A stretch of 64,000 nucleotides of DNA from Chloranthus sessilifolius (taxonomy: Eukaryota > Streptophyta > Magnoliopsida > Chloranthales > Chloranthaceae): the NCBI GenBank assembly GCA_021018995.1, contig CM037596.1, positions 15,699,501-15,763,500 of the forward strand. The letters are read 5' to 3'. Position 1 is the stretch's first letter; every line of letters begins with the position of its first letter. Of this stretch, positions 56,744-64,000 are shown one piece after another. Under the pieces are notes generated by a model. That model made no database searches and was not told the DNA's origin. It worked only from the letters and a program-made list of their open reading frames with translations. The position numbers were made by a program, and so were the translations under genes.

Positions 56744-57850
56744 TCAAAACTCACACTTGCTCAACTTGGCAAAAAGTTGATGCTCCAAAAGTGTCCGAAG
56801 CACTATCCGTAGGTGAGTAGCATGCTCCTCCTCTGATTTAGACTAAAATGTCGTCCACAAAGACTACTACAAATTGGTCCAAAAAGGGTCTGAACACCCT
56901 ATTCATCAAGTCCATAAATACTGCAGGTGCATTCGTCAAACCAAAAGGCATCACTAAAAACTCGAACTGTCCATACCTTGTATTAAAAGCAGTCTTTTGT
57001 ATATCCTCTTCTCGTACTCGCACTTGATGGTAACTAGACCTTAAATCAATCTTCGAAAAGCATCGAGCACCTCCTAACTGGTCAAACAAATCAGTAATCC
57101 TCGGTAACGGGTATTTATTCTTCACTGTCACTTGATTTAACTGTCTATAATCGATGCACAGTCTCATTGAGCCATTCTTCTTCTTTACAAACAAAATCGG
57201 GGCTCCCCATGGTGAGTGACTTAAGCGTATAAAACCTTTTCCCTGTAACTCTTCCAATTGCTTCTTCAACTCAGACATCTCAAGTGGTGCCATCCTGTAT
57301 GGTGTCTTTGAAATCGGTGCCATACCCGGTAATAAGTCGATTCGAAACTCCACTTCTCTAACAGGCGGTAAACTAGGAAGTTCCTCCAGAAATACATCAG
57401 CAAACTCCCTAACTATAGGTATCTTCGAAACATCAACATTCTTCTCTTCTAAATTCGTCATCGCACATAGTGTTGGCACGGTTCCTTTTCTCAAGCCCTT
57501 AAATTTAAAAATCGATCTGTCGCTTTTCGCAAAGATCACCTTCTTCTCGTAACAATCCAAAACAGCTCGTGACTCTGCTAACCAATCCATCCCAAGAATA
57601 ACGTCAAAATCTTCAAAGTCTAAAACAATCAAATCAGCCTTCAGGTTGTTCTCTCAAATTCGAACAATACAATCTGGGTAGTACCGATCAGCAATGATGG
57701 TTTTTCCCAAAGGTGTTGCGACAACCAAGGTAAAGCTCATTATGCTAGGTTCCTTCTCCAATCGTGGAGCGAAACCCAAAGAAACAAATGAATGTGAAGC
57801 TCCCGAATCCATAAGTACGTGAGCGAAACATCCGTCAATCAACAAATGGC
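56744..57850 (-). pseudogene. Protease and RT of the minus-strand Tekay-like element
   Basis: The protease has AHVLMDSGASHSFVSLGF with the catalytic DSG intact, then a TGA near 57654 before [22 protein letters not shown] has [41 protein letters not shown] and [10 protein letters not shown], with the catalytic Asp pair. A frameshift follows directly near 56838 and a Trp-to-stop change at about 56744. Confidence 0.92.
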
Positions 57851-58058
57851 CTAAAACAAACACACATTCATTATTGCTAAGCGATCTTAATTAAGAAAAT
57901 TTCTAACTTTAAATTTCTCTTGAATTCTTAAGTGTCTTAATTGACGTCTCATATTTGCGTGATTTATAAAGCTAAGGTAGATAAATATGCACATTAAATA
58001 TAACAATTTTAATAGCTCCTATATGCAATAAAAGGAAGATAAACTATCTAAAACGTAC
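57851..58058 (-). other. Inferred phase-1 intron at the gag-protease junction (208 bp)
   Basis: The donor CACG/GTACGT and acceptor TGTTTTAG/GCC split a Gly codon, joining DDVIHG to HLLIDGCFAHV in frame. Same codon and phase as 36742-36904. Confidence 0.75.
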
Positions 58059-59066
58059 CGTGAATCACATCATCGGAGGCTCTAGCATCCATCTCAGATA
58101 AGGTATAAACTCGTCCATGAGCCGTTATCATCATTGGTGCTTTCTGATTCTTCTTCGGCTCCTTGCAATCCGCCACTCTATGCCCTTCTTTCCCGCAGTT
58201 GTAGCATGCGGTCGTTCTTCGTAAACATTTACCATAGTGTTGTTTTCCGCATGTATCGCACGTCGGTTTCGACTTCATCATCGTATGAGTTGTCATAGCT
58301 GTTGGCTGTCCCTTCTGTTGAATCTGTTGGGGTTTACCATATGGGGTAAACTTCCTCCCTTGTTGATTGTTCTGCCTGCCCATGACTCGATCTCGTCCAT
58401 TAAATTGATTGCTACTTTGAGTCAATTGACCAAAATTTTTCCCTTGATTTATCTGGCTAACATCTCTCTCTACAGCATAACATCTATCCAATAATTCTCT
58501 GAAGGTAGTACTCCTATGCCCCATTACAAGAGACCTGATATGTGGCGTAAGTCCCTGCTCAAACTTCCTAATGTGGAAGGTCTCATCAGCTATCATATTC
58601 GACACAAATCTTCCAAGTTCAGTAAATGCCCTATCGTAGGCATCGATTGTCATGTTCCCTTGTTCTAACTTCAAAAATTTAGTAATCTTACCCTCACGAA
58701 CACTCTGCGGATAGTATTTATCGTTAAAGGTTCTCACAAATTCTGCCCAAGTCCAAACATGTTCTGGGTTTGCTGCAATTGTAGTATCATTGACTTGGCT
58801 CCACCAGTGGTCTGTGGCGTCTTCTAATTTGTAAGTTGCTAGCCTCACCTTACAAGCATCGCGGCACAACATTATCCCAAATATTTTTTCTAAGTGCTTA
58901 ATCCACCTTTGTGCCTCCATAACCTCGCCAGTTCCATTGAAAGTCCTAGGATGGTTCTTTCTAAACTCATCCACATTCGATCTAGGCACGGGTGCTCTCG
59001 CTGCATTGATCGCCCTTGTAACAGCATCTGCTAACCTATCACCTTGTCTCTGAAAATTGGCCGTTT
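58059..59066 (-). CDS. gag of the minus-strand Tekay-like element, native start lost
   Basis: The capsid region reads EFRKNHPRTFNGTGEVMEAQ, WIKHLEKIFGIM and WAEFVRTFNDKYYPQSVREG. The zinc knuckles are CDTCGKQHYGKC and CYNCGKEGHRVADC. The apparent start at 59082 and its Lys-run come from LTR sequence fused to gag, so the true N-terminus is missing. Confidence 0.9.
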
Positions 59067-59076
59067 TTTTTTTCTT

Positions 59077-61313
59077 CATCATGAGAACAATACTAAATTA
59101 TGAGTTAACAACCTATTATACCAAATTGTATGGTTACTCCTTAAATTAAATAAAACTGAAATCAAACATAATCCATCATTAGCCTGAACTTGTTCATAAA
59201 ACAATCTGAATTAAACATCTAAAAATCCTTTCTAATGCATAAAGAAAATCCTATAAACTAAACTTCAAATCCATCTTCGCTCATATCTGGATTTCCGTTA
59301 ATCATTTAAGCGTCTACTTCGTCCACTCCATATAGCCGTACTCCCTGGAATCCCAAACAATGGGTCAGTTTACCAAGTAAACTGGTATGGACCAGACATG
59401 ATGAGGCTAATAGAAAAGGTCCATAACTCAAATCATCTCATAAAAATCAAACAATAACAGAGATATAGCATGTGACATAAAGAATAAGTAAAGCAATAGA
59501 ATGCAACTGAAACATAGCATTAAATCTAAATAAACATTATGACTTGGGTCTCTACCCTAATTTCATGTGTGGTTATTTGTAATTGTGCATTTAATGCTCA
59601 TGAATCGGCATACATAATGGACATGGTTATCTCTTTCTTAATCATTATCCTAATCTTCTTTGATCCTTCGATTAGTATCTACGTTAACCTTCACATAACT
59701 TCTCTTGATTAAGAAAGCTTAAAATTAAAGACCTTCTCCATCCCTTCAGTCTTATCATTAATGCATGGATGCATAACTTTTATTACTTGTCATTCTTATT
59801 CATGTTAATTCCTCTAGCATAAGCCCATAGGAATTCTATTATAATCATAGAAATATTTTATTTTCATGTGTCATGTCGTAAACGTATCTTTTCACTTTTA
59901 TGAATGCCATGAATGTACATGCATAGAAAAACTTGAAATCAACCGATCATGCAATAGCTCTTTCACTTGTTTAGGCTTAACACATCATAAATATGTAATC
60001 TCTATCGATTCCTACTTGTTTCATGTTGTGTAAATCAAACATCCTAGCTTGCATGGATTCTAAGCAATAAAACAATGATGAACATAAATAAACATTTAAG
60101 TATGATGATTAAATATAGACAATATTTGAATAAAAATTCTTGCTTGCATCCTAGACAAATTCTGAAATTCCTAACAAATTCTGGATTCTGGACAGATTTT
60201 GGTTTCAGAACAGATTCTGGATTCTGGGTTCCAAACAGATTCTGGATTCTACACGGATTCTGGATTCCAAAAGTTACGGATTACGAACATATTCGATTAC
60301 GCACGGATTCGGATTCCAACAGGTTCGGATTCGAGCAGTTACGGATTACGGGCGATTCTTGTTTCTAAATAGATTCTGGATTACGCAGATTTACGGATTC
60401 CAAACAGATTACGGATTACGAATTACGATGATTCGGATTCTGAATTTCGTGATCAATCACAAAACCCCGTGTACCATCGAAAACCCGTGATTAAGCATAA
60501 AAATTTATCAATCTAATATGAAGGATATTCATTAAATGAAATAAACTCTAATTCCTATTTTATTGTGTTATCTACATTTTCGATTAATCTCAACATGATT
60601 TTTCCATACCTCTAGTCTTCGCGTAAAATATTTATGTAACTTCTCTCCTTTGATCAAATCCGAAGCACTAATCCGAAAACCGGTCACGTCGTAAGCTCCT
60701 CTTGCGTTCTTCTAAGCCTTCAAACCAAAAACTCTAGGGTTCTTCTTCTAATTTTCCTCCTTCTCTAGAATTTTCTCTCTTTCTCTATGAGGTTATTAAG
60801 TTATAAGAGTTATGTAAAAATTCTGTAAATTAATCTCTATATTTATAATACTTTATGGTTTCCTATTTAAGATCTAATTTTATTTAGAATACTTAAGGTT
60901 TCCTATTTAAGATCTAACTCTATTTAGAATTTCCTACATGGGTATTAAGTGATTCTATGAGCCTTTAATTAGTTAATGGGTCTTTAATTAGTTATTGGGT
61001 CTTTAATTACTTAATGAGTCTTTAATTAGTTATTGGGTCTTTAATTAATTATTGGGTCTTTAGTTAATTTACTAACATATTTTAAAAGTCCATTAAACAT
61101 TGCTAAACGCACCCCAATTATTACTAACACATATTTAAGGGCTTTTAGGCTATATTAATTAGATTAATTAATTATCATGAGTCATTATAAAATAAAGTAT
61201 GCATTACATTCATGTGTAAAATTAATCACATCCATCAAATCAATTAAACCAATCATAATTACAAATCTAGCAAATAATTAAGGACTAAATAACGAAAAAT
61301 CTCGGTCGTTACA
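59077..61313 (-). repeat. 5' LTR of the minus-strand Tekay-like element, 3' end deleted
   Basis: Homologous to 52300-54564. The portion matching 52133-52299 is missing, and the break lies in a T-run next to gag. Confidence 0.92.
60165..60440. repeat. LTR array of GGATTCTGG / GGATTACGG words, 5' copy
   Basis: Counterpart of 53402-53640 with different unit order, flanked on both sides by near-identical LTR sequence. Confidence 0.88.
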
Positions 61314-61318
61314 CTGGG

Positions 61319-61714
61319 CGATTTGGATGGAAAGAAATAATAGGATCTTCAGACGAACGGCCAAACCTTTCTCGCTGGTTATTCGAGATATCAGAGACTT
61401 GGTCATTAGCTGGAATGCTAGCAATATGGAGATCTTCAATGAGGGGTTACTCCACTTCCTCACGATTTGGGAGGATTTCTGCGTTCGAGGTCCTTGATCT
61501 TTTTCAAGCGATGGGGTTCCTTCTTGTTCGTTTGGACCTTTTGCCGAACCAGGGGAGAGATTTTGGGCTCCACGGGTTTTGCTTCGCTGCTTTGATTGGG
61601 TAGCTCCTTACTACCCACCAAGGTTTGCTTTTTGTCTGTTCCTTTTTTTGTCTTTTCCTTTTTCTTATATATATATATATATATATATTTGTTACGGTCT
61701 CAAAAAAAAAAAAA
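61319..61714 (+). pseudogene. 5'-truncated L1-type LINE, right part with poly-A
   Basis: The frame resumes with WAIWMERNNRIFRRTAKPFS, continuing the zf-RVT region cut at 52132. A short UTR, a (TA)n run at 61668-61689, GTTACGGTCTC and 13 A residues (61702-61714) follow. AGGTCGGG at 61717-61724 is the second copy of the LINE target duplication. Confidence 0.88.
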
Positions 61715-61805
61715 TCAGGTCGGGCGACCCGGCAAATACCAGACCTGGTCGGATGTCTCATGCCCGACCTAACCAACTCGACTCGTTGACAACATTAGGT
61801 TGGCC

Positions 61806-61908
61806 TAGAGAGAGAGAGAGAGAGATTAGGAGCGGAGAGGGGAATGTGGAGAGAGAGAATGGGAATGTAGAGGGAGAGAGAGAAGATTGGGATAAGAGAT
61901 TGGGAACG

Positions 61909-61955
<47 letters not shown>
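61806..61955. repeat. (GA)n microsatellite region
   Basis: Two GA runs (61808-61825 and about 61912-61952) within a purine-rich block. Confidence 0.92.
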
Positions 61956-61956
<1 letters not shown>

Positions 61957-63303
61957 ACGTAGAGAGAGCGACAACCTACCGTGTAGATAGAGATCGAGTT
62001 AGTTTTCCATTGAAATGATAAAATCCCTAGATTTTAGGGGGATTTCGCCATTTCCAAAGGGGAAGAAAACAGATTTATTTTCCGCTCATTACTCGCCCTA
62101 TTTTTGTTACCAAACGAGGTATTTTATCTCACTTCCAACCCTTTCCAACGGCTTCTTTTCCATTCCCCCTATCCACACAGACCCTAATTATCGTAGATAT
62201 TTGTTACAACAAGGTACTTTTTTATTATTCGAGAGGGGCATAGCTTTGCATATAACATTTGGGGTGTTATAACCAACATATGGATTTATTTCTTTTGTGT
62301 AGATCTGGAATAAATTATGAATGATTTAGTATCAAAACTTGTAGAGGAACCATATGATCCCCGAAGTTTTTCACTATACAGCTATATGGAAAAGCAAAAA
62401 TTTTACCCAATTTGCTGTGCTGGCAGAGAAGCATATCTAAAGAAAAAAGAAGATAGTAACTCACAAACCGAATTGCGTTCATGGAGCTTCAAACCTGATC
62501 TTCCATCGACGCCAAAATCCAACTAGACCTTCCAACAACTCTTTTGACACTGCCTTTGCATAACATTCGGGCACATGAGTGGCAACTCCATGGATTATAT
62601 ATACAAGTTGCTATTCAGAGTTACAACCCCGGCTAACCCATCCTCTACAAGGAAGAGTCTCGTGGCTCAGGTCAAATTCCCTTGGCTTCATAAACTAGCC
62701 ACCATTCTAGAAGATACTAAGGATAAGATTATTGCACACCCACTGTTTAGTCCCCAACACGAAACTTATTTATTAAGCTCACTATTAAAACACAAATTAA
62801 ACAATCATCATTTTCTATTCTATTGCCAATTAAATAGACAAATATAGATTTATTCAGAGAATTTGCTTGACTTGATTTGAGCACAAAAGTGATTATTTAA
62901 TTAGCAAGTCTTTAAGTAAAACTACCAGCAAACATATGCGGAGCAACCGATGAAGTTCTATTTCCCACAAATTTAAACATCCAGGCCACAAATCGATGAA
63001 GCTCAAGGATCTCTTATTTGGATATGATAACTAGTTTAGTCTTCTCTATCATCTCTGTTTTCTATGTCCAATTCAGAAATGCTGTTATTGGATCTCACAG
63101 TCCCAGTGAGAAAAATGATGTTATGTTGATTTGGTTCGTCAAAGTTATCATAAATAGCACCAACCACCCCTAGAGAAATAATATATATGACTACAAGACA
63201 AACTTCTTGTACGCCATACATTACTAGTGAGTAAAATAACTTAATGATATTACAGTTTAAGATTGTCTTCAACGCACCTACAATATTCAGTATAGTACCA
63301 TAG
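61956..63303. other. Spacer with unrecognised short frames
   Basis: Sequence near 62000-62185 partly mirrors 51390-51560 (CTCTGTTTGGATA against the complement of TATCCACACAGACC) and may be the other end of an older Harbinger-type MITE split by the nest. Plus-strand frames at 62317-62526 and 62575-62847 have no family I recognise. Confidence 0.4.
63036..63169 (-). other. Possible exon, unsupported family
   Basis: After a TTTCTCTAG acceptor the minus strand reads VVGAIYDNFDEPNQHNIIFL and stays open to a stop at 63036. A GTGAGA donor could end it near 63098. It could be an upstream exon of the host gene, but no phase partner was found. Confidence 0.2.
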
Positions 63304-63530
63304 GTTGTTCCAAACAGTGTTCTTAAAGGCGTTTGAGGTGGCCGCCCTAGGTTGTTCCAATCAGTGTTCTTAACGGCGTTCGAGGCAACCGCTTGGGCGG
63401 TCGCCCAGGTTCTCCTGTTTAGCCCTGGGCGTCTGATCAGGCGGACCGGGTCTGGGGCGTTCGGGGTGGCCGCCCCAGCGGGCCTTCAGGCGGCCCGTGC
63501 GCCCATGTGGGCGTTTTAAAGTCGGAACAT
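63304..63530. repeat. GC-rich GGCG word foldback with a direct repeat
   Basis: GGTTGTTCCAAACAGTGTTC (63303) repeats at 63351 as GGTTGTTCCAATCAGTGTTC, a unit of about 48 bp. GGTGGCCGCCC, GGGCGGTCGCCC and GGCGGCCCG words follow, ending GGGCGTTTTAAAGTCGGAAC, roughly complementary to the start. Confidence 0.7.
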
Positions 63531-63669
63531 GGCAGGTGATTTATAAATTAACGGCTTTTTACCAGGTCGGGTCATGTTGTCAAAGGGTCGGGCATATGCC
63601 ATTTTTTTTATTGGACTCCACCCAACCTGACCGTCGACAGCCCTTAAACTTTAAAGCCCTTATTGCCTA

Positions 63670-64000
63670 GGGATAATGGCTCTTGACCGACATTTAAATA
63701 CCAAAATGGTGCTTAAATGATCTTATACCATGAAAGTTAAAACTTTTAATCTCATACTGTTGATGTGTGATTATCATTATGCCACTGAACATATGTGATC
63801 AATCTAAATTGTCCAAGTGGCAATTATAATTGAAACATGTCTTAGCCCAAAGAAACATGCCTATACGTGGATTTGAACCATCTGATTGATGAGCCTATAA
63901 GTGGATCTGAATGTATATATTAAATTATATACACTTATGTTGAAATAAAGTATATCACTATATGTATGTAGGCATACACATATATATACTTCAGGGTCGC
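63670..64000. mobile_element. Second copy of the 26920 MITE, opposite orientation
   Basis: GGGATAATGGCTCTTGACCG, ACCAAAATGGTGCTTAAATG, GATCAATCTAAATTG and GTGGATTTGAACCATCTGAT match the complement of 27352-26920 in order. The distal end is lost beyond about 63935 or the window edge. Confidence 0.75.

Larger units (their letters stand above)
52133..61313 (-). mobile_element. Ty3/gypsy chromovirus, Tekay/Del-like, best-preserved element
   Basis: 9,181 bp, flanked by CTGGG (52128-52132 and 61314-61318). On the minus strand its LTR runs TGTAACGACC...GACGTCACA. Gag, a 208-bp intron, protease, RT, RNase H, integrase and chromodomain follow. The 5' LTR lacks its last ~167 bp, and the primer site and leader are gone. 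The coding part has few lesions: stops near 57654 and 56743, a frameshift near 56838 and another near 54926. Confidence 0.95.
51580..61797. mobile_element. TIR element (hAT-like ends) carrying nested insertions
   Basis: The left end TAGGGCTGTCAATGGGTTAG pairs loosely with the complement of the right end GTTGACAACATTA. Subterminal GACCCGACCC/GGTCGGGC words lie on both sides. Its own sequence amounts to roughly 51580-51762 and 61717-61797. Everything between is a LINE with a Ty3 element in it. No target duplication was found, and the right boundary is inferred. Confidence 0.5.

Noticed and set aside
61579..61962. 127-residue frame ending in Arg-Glu repeats
   Set aside because: It translates a (TA)n run, a poly-A tail and a (GA)n microsatellite.
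51390..62185. Harbinger-type MITE split by the nest, with ends CTCTGTTTGGATA and its near complement
   Set aside because: The end similarity is short and a TTA/TAA duplication is too weak to claim. It is mentioned only in the spacer note.

Overview
This is a plant (angiosperm) nuclear window, gene-poor and built almost entirely of nested transposable elements. The evidence is long-LTR Ty3/gypsy elements of plant type (a Tat/Athila-like element and two chromodomain Tekay/Del-like elements), L1-type LINEs carrying zf-RVT and RNase H domains, a Mutator-like element (MULE) carrying a DUF1985/Ulp1 gene, MITEs, and short exons separated by long TE-filled introns. The species cannot be told from the sequence alone.

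Layout. 1-14523: a degraded L1-type LINE (+ strand) split by a Ty3/gypsy element at 2330-13620 (TSD CATAT). 14524-17784: MITEs, a short-word tandem array and a hAT-like element. 17794-25853: an 8.06-kb MULE with 106-bp terminal inverted repeats and a perfect 9-bp TSD. It carries a MURA transposase pseudogene (+), a convergent DUF1985-coiled coil-Ulp1 gene (-), and four noncoding arrays of a self-complementary word close to ATCG-NN-CGAT. 25960-27352: a SINE and foldback MITEs. 27678-50493: at least seven small minus-strand exons of one host gene whose splice sites and codon phases agree. Its introns hold a hAT-like element, two word elements, a LINE endonuclease fragment, a copia-like LTR remnant, a complete-length Tekay-like element (33076-42897, TSD TTTAT), copia reverse-transcriptase debris and several MITEs. 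51580-61797: a three-level nest in which a TIR element contains a 5'-truncated LINE (TSD AGGTCGGG), which contains a Tekay-like element (52133-61313, - strand, TSD CTGGG). 61798-64000: a GA microsatellite, spacer, a GC-rich foldback and a second copy of a MITE seen at 26920.

The autonomous elements are mostly broken by stops and frameshifts. The best preserved is the minus-strand Tekay-like element, whose open frames are interrupted by only a few lesions but which has lost the end of its 5' LTR, its primer site and its leader.

The most unusual signal is the repeated use of short dyad words in local arrays. The same ATCG-NN-CGAT family appears four times inside the MULE, always outside the coding exons, and again in two unrelated elements bounded by inverted repeats (28805-29146 and 43082-43634). 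Unrelated dyad or tandem words fill the LTRs of both Tekay-like elements and other loci. A second signal is that both Tekay-like elements have an apparent phase-1 intron at the same gag-protease position, and one has a further 74-bp intron in the integrase C-terminal region.
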